Assembly (NCBI RefSeq): GCF_020907245.1
Contig: NZ_JAJJWH010000009.1
Location: 1 to 64,000 of the forward strand
Direction of reading: 5' to 3'
From: Pontibacter harenae
GTDB taxonomy: Bacteria; Bacteroidota; Bacteroidia; Cytophagales; Hymenobacteraceae
Length of the DNA stretch: 64,000 nucleotides
The notes beneath the pieces were generated by a model. That model was not told the origin of the DNA and did no database searches. It saw only the letters and a program-made list of their open reading frames with translations. Positions 28,553 through 37,506 of the stretch are shown one piece after another (within the stretch, counting starts at the first letter, position 1; each line of letters starts with the position of its first letter). A program made the position numbers and the translations under genes.

Positions 28553-28849
28553 ACTTTTATTAATTGATTAAGCTCTTAATATAGAAATAAATCTCTATAA
28601 AACAGCATAAACCCTTAGCTGAAAACGCTTTATAACTTGGTACAGGCAACCTGCGAATTCAGATTTATCTAAATTATTATTGCTCGTTCTTCACCTCAAC
28701 AAAAAAATAAAAAGTTAAACCGACTGATAAGTTTCTACCCGAATTGCTTACCTAAGATTTAGCACAGAACTCTAATTTTTCGTATGCCATGTGTTTCTCA
28801 GGTTATGCAGTTGTGCGTTTTCTGTTTGTGCTCTATGGCGGTATACTTA

Positions 28850-29727
28850 GATCATGTTTAAATTTTAGATAAAGGAAAAAAGAGCGAGCCAGTCCGTAAG
28901 TTAAAAGTGACCAAACAATCAAGCTTATGGAATCTCAATATAAGAGACTTACTGACTCACAATGGGAAATGGTATCGCAATCGCTGCCTACAGATAGGAA
29001 TCGGCGGCACAGCCTGCGGGTTATAGTAGATGCGATCTTTTACGTGCTTCGGGTCGGGTGCCAGTGGCGGAACCTGCCGCCAGAGAACTTTCCCAAATGG
29101 CAGCTGGTCTACTACTATTTCCGCAAGTGGCAGGTGGGCTGCACGCTCGAGCGGCTTAACTTCTCGCTCAACAGGAAAGAGCGCGCAAGGCATGGCAAAG
29201 AAGACTCACCGAGCCTGATGAGCATTGACTCCCAGTCTGTTAAGGCGGCCCCTTTTGTGTCCGAGGAGACGGGAGTGGACGGCAACAAGAAGGTCAAAGG
29301 ACGCAAGCGTCACGTGATCACTGACACGCTGGGACTGGTATGGGGGGGGTGGTACATGCTGCCCACTTGGCTGACGGGACGCTGGCTGAGCGGGTGGTGG
29401 CCCCACTGCGGGGCTATCTGCACTGCATGGAAACCATACTGGCTGACGCAGCCTATGAGAAGGTGTTTATGGAGTGGGTGAGCGAAAACCTGTTGGGGGT
29501 GGATTTTAAGATAAGCTCCAAACCACCAGGAACAGAAGGTTTTGTGCCGGTGAAATGGAGATGGGTCACGGAGCGGGCTTTCGGCATGTTCAGTTTCTTC
29601 AGAAGGCTCGACAAAGACCATGAAAAAACACCAGAAAGCGCTCAAAGTTGGGTCTTGTGGCACAGCTGCCAGATAACACTGAACATAATGAACCGAAAAA
29701 ACAGATGGTTAAATTTTAATCATGATC
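28850..29727 (+). mobile_element. Complete IS5-family insertion sequence (878 bp)
   Basis: The element is bounded by imperfect terminal inverted repeats: left GATCATGTTTAAATTTTA (from 28850) and right, read inward, GATCATGATTAAAATTTA (from 29727), 15 of 18 matching. It is flanked by a 3-bp duplication TTA (28847-28849 and 29728-29730) in a CTTAG context, which fits the YTNAR/TNA target of IS5-family groups such as IS1031. Inside is one DDE transposase split by a frameshift at a run of eight G. It lies upstream of the ethanolamine permease and has inserted next to a dead transporter remnant. Confidence 0.85.
28927..29727 (+). CDS. IS5-family DDE transposase, in two overlapping frames
   Basis: The first part (28927 to about 29345) has the DUF4096-like N-terminus (LTDSQWEMVSQSLP, VGCQWRNLP) and the first catalytic Asp in LMSIDSQSVKAAP. 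After the tract of eight G at 29342-29349 the reading must move back one base to continue (VVHAAHLADGTLAERVV), giving the second Asp (ETILADAAYE) and the Glu (WVTERAFGMFSFFRRLDKD). The joined protein is about 260 residues, normal for this group. The G tract could serve -1 programmed slippage (G-GGG-GGG) as in two-frame IS5 groups, or be a mutation. The second frame has no stop inside the element and runs through the right end to 29858. Confidence 0.8.
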
Positions 29728-29730
29728 TTA

Positions 29731-30103
29731 CAGATAAACTTTCGGCAAGTCGGATTTTCCCTTTTTACCTTTTCCCTATTGTATGCGGGCTTGTTTCGCT
29801 CGCTTTGGTTCCAGGCAAAGTAGCGGCTCTGCTATTTTTGCTCTTTCGGCGGGAATGAGCAGTATAGTTACCTCGGCAGTAATAGCTGAAATGTATGGCA
29901 CCGATAAGGTTGGTCAGGTTCGTAATTTGTTTTCCATGATCATGGTTTTCAGCACAGCCCTCGCTCCTGTGGCCATAGGTTTGCTTCTAGATCATGGCGT
30001 TACCGTTAGCTAGATAGGCCTTGGCTGTGCAACATTGCTTGGTTTAATCACCATGAACAGTTTCCGTATCAGATTATTGGCAAGGCAACCTGAATCTGTA
30101 TAA
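29731..30103 (+). pseudogene. C-terminal remnant of an MFS transporter
   Basis: Directly right of the IS, helices 10-12 of a major facilitator are recognisable: IFALSAGMSSIVTSAVIAEM, then YGTDKVGQVRNLFSMIMVFS, then LAPVAIGLLLDHGV. An in-frame TAG at 30011-30013 interrupts it before IGLGCATLLGLITM and a final stop at 30103. A frame change is also likely near 29815. The N-terminal two thirds are absent on either side of the IS, so the gene was dead or deleted, possibly before the insertion. Confidence 0.7.
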
Positions 30104-30348
30104 CAGTTATAAAGGGCAAGGTGCATCTTTTAGTTACCACTTGTTTTGTTAATAATTCTGAAAGTATAAACCTGGTATCAGGAAATCTGTTTTGAACTGA
30201 AAGCAAGATGAAAGCATAAGCTCAACTAAAACCTAGAGCAAAATTGGTTTTTTATAGTGTAAAACTCAAAGCCTCTTACACTTAAACTCTTTACATCTGA
30301 CAGGGTAAACTTTTATACTATCCTAATTATTCAACTAAAGATAAAACT

Positions 30349-30555
30349 ATGGCAATTGTAAAAGTAATTGAGGTGATCGCTAGTTCAGAAAAAAGCTTTG
30401 ATGACGCAACACAAAACGCCCTCGTAGAGGCAGCGAAATCGGTTAAAAACATAAAATCTATCTATTTCAAGGAGATGAATGCAAACGTGAAAGACAACCA
30501 AATTGTATCTTACGGCGTGAATGCCAAAATCTCTTTTGAAGTAGACTCAATCTAA
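30349..30555 (+). CDS. Dodecin
   Basis: The 68-residue flavin-storage protein forms hollow dodecamers. The sequence MAIVKVIEVIASSEKSFDDA, the central SIYFKEMNANVKD with the family's variable flavin-site region, and the end VNAKISFEVD match the family in length and pattern. The flavin-stacking residue position falls in the ...IKSIYFKEM segment. It is a single gene with its own terminator. Confidence 0.92.
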   Translation: MAIVKVIEVIASSEKSFDDATQNALVEAAKSVKNIKSIYFKEMNANVKDNQIVSYGVNAKISFEVDSI

Positions 30556-30578
30556 TAATCAACTTGTGGAACATGTTT

Positions 30579-30612
30579 AAGAAGGGGACATTTAGAATGT
30601 CCCCTTTCTTTG
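30579..30612 (+). terminator. Intrinsic terminator of the dodecin gene
   Basis: The stem AAGGGGACATT / AATGTCCCCTT (11 bp, loop TAG) is followed by TCTTT. Confidence 0.82.
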
Positions 30613-30711
30613 CTGTTTCTGATAAAGAAATAATAGTACAGAACGGCACCTATAAAATCTTACAGGTAAATCCGAAGAATCCAGGTGGCTCATACAGGGC
30701 ACAGTAATAAG

Positions 30712-31752
30712 TTACTTGTAGAATTCAGGCAGAGGGTTTAGTGTGGTATTCTGCCTTTGGTGCCAGTATGGATAAATAGTTGGTACCTCACTCGCAGCAT
30801 CTAGTTTCTTCACCTGTTCTGTCGTTAAGTTCCAGCCTACAGCATCCAGGTTTTGCTTTAGCTGCTCCTCGTTTCGGGCGCCGATGATGACGTTAGCAAC
30901 AGTAGGGCGTTGCAGTAGCCAGTTAATTGCTACCTGGGCAACAGTTTTGCCAGTTTCGGCAGCAACTTCGTCCATGGCATCAATGGTGTTGTAAAACACT
31001 TCCTCATTTACAACGGCCTCTGGCACTGGGCTGCCACCTTGTGCAATGCGGCTGTCTTGCGGCAAAGGCTGGTTTCTGCGGTATTTGCCGCCTAACCTGC
31101 CAGCAGACAAAGGCGACCAAACAATAGCACCTACCTTTTGGTCGATGCCGAGTGGCATTAGTTCCCATTCGTACTCACGGTTTGCCAGCGAATAATATAC
31201 TTGATGCGCTACATAGCGGTTCCAGCCATACTTTTCAGATACAGCCAATGATTTCATCAGGTGCCACCCCGAAAAATTGGAAGCTGCAATGTAACGTATC
31301 TTACCGCTCTGAACCAGGTCGTCTAGCGTTCGCAAGGTTTCTTCTACGGGCGTATTGCCGTCGAAACCGTGCATGTGGTAAATGTCTATATAATCAGTTT
31401 TCAGGCGTCTAAGGCTACCCTCCACCTGCTTTGTCAGATGAAAGCGCGAAGAACCCTGATTGTTGGGTCCTTCGCCAAAAGGAAATGTTCCTTTCGTAGA
31501 AATAAGTGCTTTGTCGCGTCGGCCTTCTAGGGCTTTCCCTAAAATCTCTTCCGCAAGTCCTTCTGAATAAAGGTCTGCCGTATCAAAAAAGTTGACACCC
31601 GCATCCAAGCAAAGGTCAACCAAACGTGTGGCTTCCGCTACCTGTGTGCTACCCCATGCCTTGAAAAACTCATTGCCGCCACCAAATGTAGCAGTACCAA
31701 AACTTAGCACTGGCACTTGAAGGCCAGATGCACCTAATTGTCTGTATTCCAT
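30712..31752 (-). CDS. Aldo/keto reductase
   Basis: This 346-residue NADPH-dependent TIM-barrel oxidoreductase has the AKR tetrad in place: D57 and Y62 in NFFDTADLYSEG, K87 in ISTKG, and H128 in DIYHMHGFD. C-terminal segments VAINWLLQRPTVANVIIGAR and NEEQLKQNLDAVGW bind the cofactor. It resembles the YajO/Gfo-like general aldo/keto reductases; the substrate is unknown. It lies 63 bases downstream of ung on the same strand, so it may be co-transcribed. Confidence 0.93.
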   Translation of the reverse strand: MEYRQLGASGLQVPVLSFGTATFGGGNEFFKAWGSTQVAEATRLVDLCLDAGVNFFDTADLYSEGLAEEILGKALEGRRDKALISTKGTFPFGEGPNNQGSSRFHLTKQVEGSLRRLKTDYIDIYHMHGFDGNTPVEETLRTLDDLVQSGKIRYIAASNFSGWHLMKSLAVSEKYGWNRYVAHQVYYSLANREYEWELMPLGIDQKVGAIVWSPLSAGRLGGKYRRNQPLPQDSRIAQGGSPVPEAVVNEEVFYNTIDAMDEVAAETGKTVAQVAINWLLQRPTVANVIIGARNEEQLKQNLDAVGWNLTTEQVKKLDAASEVPTIYPYWHQRQNTTLNPLPEFYK

Positions 31753-31815
31753 AGTTATAGTTTATATCAATCAAGAAACGATGTACTTATGAACAGCTAT
31801 TCTTAGCCATGCCAC

Positions 31816-32478
31816 TTACCACTCAATAGGCTCTTTTCCCTGTGCTTTCAGATATTCGTTTGCCTTACTAAAGTGGCGCGTTCCAAAAAATCCTCGGTCG
31901 GCAGCAAACGGGGACGGATGGGCTGCTTTAAGCACCAAATGTTTCTGCTCATCTATAAATGCACCTTTCTTTTGGGCGTAGGCACCCCACAGCATGAATA
32001 CCACGTGCTCCTTCCCGTCATTTACCTTCTGCACGACGGCATCAGTAAACTCCTCCCAACCCTTTTTCTGATGAGAACCAGCATTTCCAGCTCTAACAGT
32101 TAAAGTGGCGTTCAGTAGCAACACTCCCTGCTTTGCCCAGCGCTCCAGATTTCCAGTAGAAGGCAAATCTTTACCTAAATCACTTTTTATCTCCTTAAAG
32201 ATATTCAGCAGCGATGGTGGCACACGTACTTCATCGCTCACCGAAAAAGCCAAACCATTAGCCTGATTTGGACCGTGGTAAGGATCCTGCCCTAAAATAA
32301 CAACTTTTACTTCGTCGAAAGGACACATCCAGAAAGCATTGAAGATCTGGCTGCCAGGTGGGTAAACTTTTTGACTCGAGTATTCGTCTTTAACAAAAGA
32401 TGAAAGGTTTTTGAAATATGGCTTTTCAAATTCATCTTGCAGCACTTTTTGCCAGCTTTCTTCTATCTTTACAGTCAT
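31816..32478 (-). CDS. ung: Uracil-DNA glycosylase (family 1)
   Basis: The 220-residue base-excision repair enzyme removes uracil from DNA. The water-activating motif GQDPYHG has D65, the His loop is AAHPSP with H187, and PPSLLNIFKEI and LLLNATLTVRAG are also present. The loop after the histidine reads FAADRGFFG in place of the more common LSA-HRGFFG. The length is normal. It is divergent from apaG across about 100 bases. Confidence 0.97.
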   Translation of the reverse strand: MTVKIEESWQKVLQDEFEKPYFKNLSSFVKDEYSSQKVYPPGSQIFNAFWMCPFDEVKVVILGQDPYHGPNQANGLAFSVSDEVRVPPSLLNIFKEIKSDLGKDLPSTGNLERWAKQGVLLLNATLTVRAGNAGSHQKKGWEEFTDAVVQKVNDGKEHVVFMLWGAYAQKKGAFIDEQKHLVLKAAHPSPFAADRGFFGTRHFSKANEYLKAQGKEPIEW

Positions 32479-32579
32479 ACGTTAGTGTGGATAGCGGGAT
32501 TTAGGTCAAGAAACTTATTCAGTAAGTGATACAGTTACTTTCTGAAACAGTTTCTAAATTTTAGAAAAAACTCTGTATC

Positions 32580-32966
32580 ATGGAAACAAAAACTACAGAA
32601 GGTGTAAAAATCACTGTCACGACGAATTATTTACCTGATTATTCTAGTCCTGTACAGCAGCACTATGTTTTTGCGTACAAGATTCTAATCGAAAACAAGA
32701 GTGAGTTTACTGTAAAGCTGTTGCGCCGCCACTGGTTTATTCACGATGCTACGGGCACTATGCGCGAAGTAGAGGGCGAGGGTGTCGTTGGTCAGCAACC
32801 AACTTTAGAACCAGGAGAGTCGCATGAGTATGTATCAGGCTGCAACCTGAAAACGGGTGTGGGTAAAATGCACGGCAACTACCTGATGGAGCGCTTAGTA
32901 GACGGTAAAAAGTTTGAGGTATCTATACCTGAATTTACGCTGATTGTGCCTTACAAGCTAAATTAA
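32580..32966 (+). CDS. apaG: ApaG-domain protein
   Basis: The 128-residue all-beta protein matches ApaG: ITVTTNYLPDYSSP, FAYKILIENKSEFTVKLLRRHW, GVVGQQPTLEPGESHEYVSGC, and GNYLMERLVDG. ApaG is a fibronectin-III-like domain linked to Co2+/Mg2+ tolerance in enterobacteria and found in some F-box proteins. The biochemical role is not settled. It is a single gene, divergent from ung. Confidence 0.95.
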   Translation: METKTTEGVKITVTTNYLPDYSSPVQQHYVFAYKILIENKSEFTVKLLRRHWFIHDATGTMREVEGEGVVGQQPTLEPGESHEYVSGCNLKTGVGKMHGNYLMERLVDGKKFEVSIPEFTLIVPYKLN

Positions 32967-33118
32967 ACTGACGGCATTGACTTCAGAACGGTTCACATTT
33001 CAGTTCCTGCACCTACACAAGAAATTGACCATCTTTATATTTGAAGCCAAAGCAATTTTAGTAGTACCATAGTATAAACTGCACACAAAATAGCTGCTGA
33101 TTTTTTTGAATATAGTTC

Positions 33119-33126
33119 TATTTTTG
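33119..33126 (+). promoter_or_regulatory. Candidate -7 box for the methyltransferase gene
   Basis: TATTTTTG matches TAnnTTTG, 72 bases before the GTG start at 33198. No good -33 box sits at the expected distance. Confidence 0.4.
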
Positions 33127-33197
33127 CACTCAAGCTTGTTTCAAGTACTTAAGTACTCCGAACTGCTTTATCAACTAACCTCATACAAAGACAAATA

Positions 33198-33983
33198 GTG
33201 CTACCTTTCCGCTTTGCGAAAGATTACCTACTCTACAGACTTCGGTCTTTTAAGCTTCACGGCGTACATTCTCCTTTTATTTTTAAGCTCTACCACCAGG
33301 TAATTCAGCACGATGGCACTTATTACACTTATAACGAGGTAGAAGAGCTTCGGCAGAACTTGCTACAAGATGCACGTGTGCTACAGGTGACTGATTTTGG
33401 GGCAGGGCCTATCGGTGGGAATAAGAAAGAAAGGAGTGTGAAAGAGATAGCACGCACTTCGGCAAAACCTGTTAAATATGGCCAGCTGCTCTACAGGCTG
33501 GTCAATCACTTTCAGCCAGAAGTTATCTTCGACTTAGGCACTTCGCTAGGAATTACTACAGCCTACATGGCCGAGGCCAGGAAAATGGCTAAATTCTATA
33601 CTTTTGAAGGCTGCCCTGCCATTGCCGCAGTAGCACGCGAAAACTTAAAACAGCTCGGTTTAAGGCATGTACAGTTAGTGCAAGGAAATTTAGATGATAC
33701 ACTGCCTGCGCAGGTGAAAAAGGTAGAGAAACTGGATTTTGTGTTTTTCGACGGTAACCACCGTTACGAGCCAACCATGCGCTATTTTAACACCTGCCTA
33801 GCTAAGCACCACGAGTACAGCGTTTTTGTTATCGACGATATTTATTGGTCTGCAGAAATGAAAAAGGCTTGGCAGGAGATAAAGCAGCATCCTAAAGTAC
33901 TCCAAACAGTTGATTTGTTTTTTGTAGGGCTAGTGTTCTTTCGGACTTCACAGCCAAAAGAACACTTTACACTTTACTTTTAG
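33198..33983 (+). CDS. SAM-dependent O-methyltransferase-like protein
   Basis: The 261-residue protein has a Rossmann-like SAM-binding core: VIFDLGTSLGITTAYMAEA (motif I), KFYTFEGCPAIAAVARENL, LVQGNLDDTL, and LDFVFFDGNHRYEPTMRYF. This is the class I pattern seen in catechol-O-methyltransferase-like enzymes. An N-terminal basic helix region (FAKDYLLYRLRSFKLHGVHSPF) is common in a Bacteroidota subgroup of unknown substrate. The start is a GTG at 33198, since the next ATG would remove motif I. Confidence 0.82.
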   Translation: MLPFRFAKDYLLYRLRSFKLHGVHSPFIFKLYHQVIQHDGTYYTYNEVEELRQNLLQDARVLQVTDFGAGPIGGNKKERSVKEIARTSAKPVKYGQLLYRLVNHFQPEVIFDLGTSLGITTAYMAEARKMAKFYTFEGCPAIAAVARENLKQLGLRHVQLVQGNLDDTLPAQVKKVEKLDFVFFDGNHRYEPTMRYFNTCLAKHHEYSVFVIDDIYWSAEMKKAWQEIKQHPKVLQTVDLFFVGLVFFRTSQPKEHFTLYF

Positions 33984-34069
33984 CACTGCCTCCTGCCGCA
34001 GACACTCACAGGTCTGGAAGACGCTTTGAGGTCTTTGAAGAAGTATAAAAACTGTGGCTTAACTAAGCC

Positions 34070-34657
34070 TTACTCTTTCAGTACCATATCAATACAAAGC
34101 ACAGCACCGAGTAAAAGTACTCGTAAGTTATTATCAGCAGGCACCATGTCTCCTATGCTTAGCACATAATTATCAGCAGAGGTGAAAAACTCTTTACCGA
34201 TGCCAGCCCATTTCTTGGTTACCTTTGCAAATTCCATATCATCTTTGATAAAATTAAAGTCCCAGCTCGACCATTTGCCTTTCAGCATAAACAGGAAGTT
34301 ATCGTTCGCATCCACAATGCTAAACTTACCACCTATCGAAAAGAACTGCTGCTTTAATCTTCCAATTACATTGTCATGCTCATCCAACACCTCCACTTTC
34401 GACATAAACAAAGAAATACCACGGCGTAATGTAAGCACCTTCTCCCCTTGATCGCTTCTAACTTCGATATTGAAGGGAGTCATTCTTTTATAATCTGTGA
34501 AACGAAGTAAACGGGTAAAGAAGCCCAGATTTTCTTCACGGCAGTACATCAACAACTCGTTTGTTTCTGGGTTATAAACATCAAAATTGTTAGCAGCTTT
34601 GAACATGCCCACATGTTCTTTCACAAAGTATAAATTATGGTTCAGTATCGGGTGCAT
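34070..34657 (-). CDS. LURP-one/phospholipid-scramblase-like protein
   Basis: The 195-residue protein resembles the LURP-one-related/scramblase-like beta-barrel fold: FDVYNPETNELLMYCREE, VLTLRRGISLFMSKVEVLD, IGRLKQQFFSIGGKFSIVD and a C-terminal hydrophobic helix (LRVLLLGAVLCIDMVL). Bacterial members (YxjI-like) have no proven activity, and scramblase function should not be assumed. It is preceded by the kdsA terminator, so it is transcribed alone. Confidence 0.75.
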   Translation of the reverse strand: MHPILNHNLYFVKEHVGMFKAANNFDVYNPETNELLMYCREENLGFFTRLLRFTDYKRMTPFNIEVRSDQGEKVLTLRRGISLFMSKVEVLDEHDNVIGRLKQQFFSIGGKFSIVDANDNFLFMLKGKWSSWDFNFIKDDMEFAKVTKKWAGIGKEFFTSADNYVLSIGDMVPADNNLRVLLLGAVLCIDMVLKE

Positions 34658-34751
34658 GTTTGTCTTTTGTTTAGGAAGATAACGTTCTTCTAAAGCTAGA
34701 AATAAAATTCAATATTCTATATATAGCAAAGCTTTTTGTTAAGATACATCA

Positions 34752-34790
34752 TAAAAAAATGCCTTCTACAGCACGTAGCTATAGTAGGCA
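34752..34790 (-). terminator. Intrinsic terminator of kdsA
   Basis: On the minus strand the stem TGCCTACTATAGC / GCTGTAGAAGGCA (two mismatched pairs) is followed by a run of seven T, 36 bases after the kdsA stop. Confidence 0.75.
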
Positions 34791-34826
34791 CAAAAGTTTA
34801 AGCTGTAAAAATAAGCAGCTGATGCT

Positions 34827-35636
34827 TTAGCTAATTGCTTGTCTGATTCTGATGAGCTTTTGAAGCAGTCCTTCCAGTTGATCTAGCGGCAACATGTTTG
34901 CTCCATCCGACTTGGCTATGTTTGGCTGCGGATGCGTTTCTATAAACAAGCCATCGGCACCTACTGCAATGGCTGCCTTGGCTATGGTTTCAATCAAGGC
35001 TGGCTTACCACCTGTTACACCAGAGCTTTGGTTGGGCTGCTGCAGCGAGTGTGTTACGTCCATCACTACTGGAGCACCTGTGCTTTTCATTTCTGGTATG
35101 TTACGGAAGTCTACCACCAAATCAGAGTATCCAAAGCTGTTGCCTCTATCCGTAAGTATCACTTTCTCGTTACCTGATTGGTGTATCTTATCCACTGCGA
35201 AACGCATGGCCTCACCAGATAAGAACTGCCCTTTTTTGATGTTGACTACTTTACCTGTTTTAGCAGCAGCAATCAGCAGGTCAGACTGGCGGCACAGGAA
35301 AGCAGGTATCTGAAGCACATCTACGTAAGCAGCCGCCATGGCTGCCTCCTCTGTTTCATGAATATCTGTTACCGTAGGCACCTCAAAAGTTTCGCTTATC
35401 TTCTGCAGAATTTTCAATGCTTTTTCGTCGCCGATACCTGTAAAAGAGTCGATACGGGAGCGGTTTGCTTTGCGGTAAGAGCCTTTAAATATAAGCGGAA
35501 TCTCTAGTCTGGTTGTTAACTCTTTCAGGCGCTCAGCAATCTGCATGGCTATCTCTTCGCCTTCTATGGCGCATGGGCCAGCCATCAGGAAAAAGTTACC
35601 AGAATCGGTAAAGCTAAGTTTTGGTATTTCAAACAT
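34827..35636 (-). CDS. kdsA: 3-deoxy-8-phosphooctulonate (KDO-8-P) synthase, metal-dependent type
   Basis: The 269-residue TIM-barrel enzyme condenses PEP with arabinose-5-phosphate for lipopolysaccharide KDO. Motifs are FKGSYRKANRS, QIPAFLCRQSDLL, NIKKGQFLSG, DRGNSFGYSDLVVDFR and FIETHPQP. The metal-binding Cys22 in MAGPCAIE marks the metal-dependent class; the E. coli-type enzyme has Asn there. It is the second gene of a pair with the methyltransferase upstream (55-base gap), and is ended by the hairpin at 34752-34790. KDO synthesis implies an LPS-bearing outer membrane. Confidence 0.97.
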   Translation of the reverse strand: MFEIPKLSFTDSGNFFLMAGPCAIEGEEIAMQIAERLKELTTRLEIPLIFKGSYRKANRSRIDSFTGIGDEKALKILQKISETFEVPTVTDIHETEEAAMAAAYVDVLQIPAFLCRQSDLLIAAAKTGKVVNIKKGQFLSGEAMRFAVDKIHQSGNEKVILTDRGNSFGYSDLVVDFRNIPEMKSTGAPVVMDVTHSLQQPNQSSGVTGGKPALIETIAKAAIAVGADGLFIETHPQPNIAKSDGANMLPLDQLEGLLQKLIRIRQAIS

Positions 35637-35691
35637 AGTGTATTTCTTTCTTTTCGATGTGGTAAAATTAAGTAAATATCGATAGCGGTGC

Positions 35692-36279
35692 CTATTTCTT
35701 TTTCAGGCAGATAAACAGCTCCTGCCCTTTCCTGGGTTTGATAGAATTGTAGGCTCTCTCGAAATGCACAACCTCAAAGTATGGCTCAAAATAAGATCTG
35801 TACTCTTCGGCGTTGCCGCCAAAAGGTGGCCCCTCCTGCTCAAACTGCCTATCGAACAACAAGCCTACTAATTTACTGCCAGGATAAAGCAACTGCGCAC
35901 ATTTCTGAGCATAAGCACTTCTGAGAGTTGGCTCCAGTGCACAGAAAAATGTCTGTTCCACAATCAGGTCGAACTGTAGCGTTAAGTCGAAGAAATCCTG
36001 CAATAGTAGTTGCTCTTCTGGAAAATCAGGAACACGTTTAAAAAAGTTACGTAAAGGGGCATCAACAACATCTGCTATATATACGTTTTTGAATTGATTT
36101 CGGAAAAGGTACTCTGCCTCATACGCATTGCCACATCCTGGAATTAGTATGCGAAGCTCGGGATTTGTAAGTTGTTCGAAATATTCCTTTAAAGGTGTCG
36201 TTATACTTCCAGCGTCCCAGCCAATCTGATGTTTCAGGTAGCGGGATTGCCAGTAAGCAGTATTAAATTTTGTACTCAT
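35692..36279 (-). CDS. TPMT-family SAM-dependent methyltransferase
   Basis: The 195-residue protein has the thiopurine-methyltransferase-like pattern: FNTAYWQSRYLKHQIGWDAG, then TTPLKEYF, and the SAM site RILIPGCGNAYEAEYL. Also present are FDLIVEQTFFCALEPTLR and a C-terminal GQELFICLK. Bacterial TPMT-like enzymes methylate S, Se or Te compounds; the substrate here is unknown. It lies upstream of kdsA on the same strand and is probably co-transcribed. Confidence 0.88.
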   Translation of the reverse strand: MSTKFNTAYWQSRYLKHQIGWDAGSITTPLKEYFEQLTNPELRILIPGCGNAYEAEYLFRNQFKNVYIADVVDAPLRNFFKRVPDFPEEQLLLQDFFDLTLQFDLIVEQTFFCALEPTLRSAYAQKCAQLLYPGSKLVGLLFDRQFEQEGPPFGGNAEEYRSYFEPYFEVVHFERAYNSIKPRKGQELFICLKKK

Positions 36280-36394
36280 ATTTATGTATATCTGACTAAA
36301 ACACTATATTTGATACTTGCACATTGTTGGATTGTCTTGTACAGTTTACAGTTCAATTATATGGCTATAAAATAAAACATCTAACAGATATTAT

Positions 36395-37336
36395 ATGTCA
36401 ACGCAAACTCCTGAACGTAGAGGAAACAGAAAGCTCCTCATTGGCGGGCTCTTCCTTATCCTGGTAAGTATAAACGGAATTCTGATTTACATGAATTATC
36501 AGAAGAAAGAGAAAACCGAAGAGCAGGCTGAGATTATAAAAGTAAAAAATGTAGAACTTGAAAACCAGATTAAGGTATACGAGGCTCTTAAATCAGATTT
36601 TGAACGCCAGAGCCAGGAGTTACAGGCTATGGGTTTAGAGAATGATTCTCTGGAAGCAAAGATTTCTGCTATTACCGCTGACCTGAACGAATTGAGAGGC
36701 TTCAGAAACCGAAGCTACAACTTAAGCGACCAAAGGCGCTTCCGCGACAGAGCTGCAGCTTTTGAAGAACAGCTAAAAGTTAAGGACAAAGAAATTGCAC
36801 AGTTAAAGCAGGACAATGAAGTACTTTTTACAGAAAACAACACGCTTAAAACAACTCAAAACAAGCTTAGCGACAGCCTTACTACTGTAAAAGCCACGAA
36901 TCTAGACTTAACAGAGAAGGTAAAAGTTGCTTCGCGCCTGGAGGCCCAGGATATTAATGTAAACATCATTAACCAGCGCGGTAAAGATAAAGACGACAAA
37001 GACAATGAGTTCCGGGCAAAGCGTGTCGATAAAATAAGAGTTGCATTTAGGCTTGCCAAAAACGATGTTGCCTCTAAAGAACCAAAAACAGTTTACATGC
37101 GCCTGATTGAACCAGACGGTGCAGCACTCTACAACTTGTCTACTGGCTCAGGAACATTCCAAATTGATGGCGAAGATGTGTACTATACTGCTAAGCGTGA
37201 TTTTGTATTCGATAATACGCAGCAACAGCTAAGCTTCTTGTACAGCAAAAATGCAGCATACAAAAAAGGCGAACATTCTATTGAGTTGTACTCCGATGGC
37301 TTCCTGATTGGCAGAACAAGTTTTGTACTGAAATAG
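36395..37336 (+). CDS. Membrane-anchored coiled-coil protein, unknown function
   Basis: The 313-residue protein has one N-terminal membrane helix (LLIGGLFLILVSINGILIYM, about 14-33), a long coiled coil (about 40-190, heptad-like QELQAMGLENDSLEAKISAI and QLKQDNEVLFTENNTLKT) and a C-terminal beta domain from about 200 (DKIRVAFRLAKND, VYMRLIEPDGAALY, HSIELYSDGFLIGRTSFVL). This architecture is common in Bacteroidota genomes under vague names; I know no proven function. It is a single gene with a very strong terminator. Confidence 0.82.
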   Translation: MSTQTPERRGNRKLLIGGLFLILVSINGILIYMNYQKKEKTEEQAEIIKVKNVELENQIKVYEALKSDFERQSQELQAMGLENDSLEAKISAITADLNELRGFRNRSYNLSDQRRFRDRAAAFEEQLKVKDKEIAQLKQDNEVLFTENNTLKTTQNKLSDSLTTVKATNLDLTEKVKVASRLEAQDINVNIINQRGKDKDDKDNEFRAKRVDKIRVAFRLAKNDVASKEPKTVYMRLIEPDGAALYNLSTGSGTFQIDGEDVYYTAKRDFVFDNTQQQLSFLYSKNAAYKKGEHSIELYSDGFLIGRTSFVLK

Positions 37337-37360
37337 CAGAGAACATAGCAGCTACTTATA

Positions 37361-37406
37361 AAGAGAAATGCCCCACCTCTAATCAAGGTGGGGCATTTCT
37401 CTTTAG
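37361..37406 (+). terminator. Intrinsic terminator of the coiled-coil gene
   Basis: The stem AGAGAAATGCCCCACCT / AGGTGGGGCATTTCTCT (17 bp, perfect, loop of seven) is followed by TT. Confidence 0.88.
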
Positions 37407-37428
37407 TGCCATCGTAAACAATACAAAT

Positions 37429-37459
37429 AAAAAAAGCCCCATCCTGAGGTGGGGCTTTA
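37429..37459 (-). terminator. Intrinsic terminator of the cyanophycin synthetase gene
   Basis: On the minus strand the stem AAAGCCCCA / TGGGGCTTT is followed by a run of T, about 48 bases after the cphA stop. It lies back to back with the previous terminator. Confidence 0.82.
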
Positions 37460-37506
37460 GTCCATCGTTCACATGTAATAAATAGCTCTAACGTTTCCGT
37501 TAGAAA

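Noticed and set aside
28553-28846. B12 riboswitch upstream of the ethanolamine genes
   Set aside because: No B12-box-like sequence or conserved stem layout could be seen.
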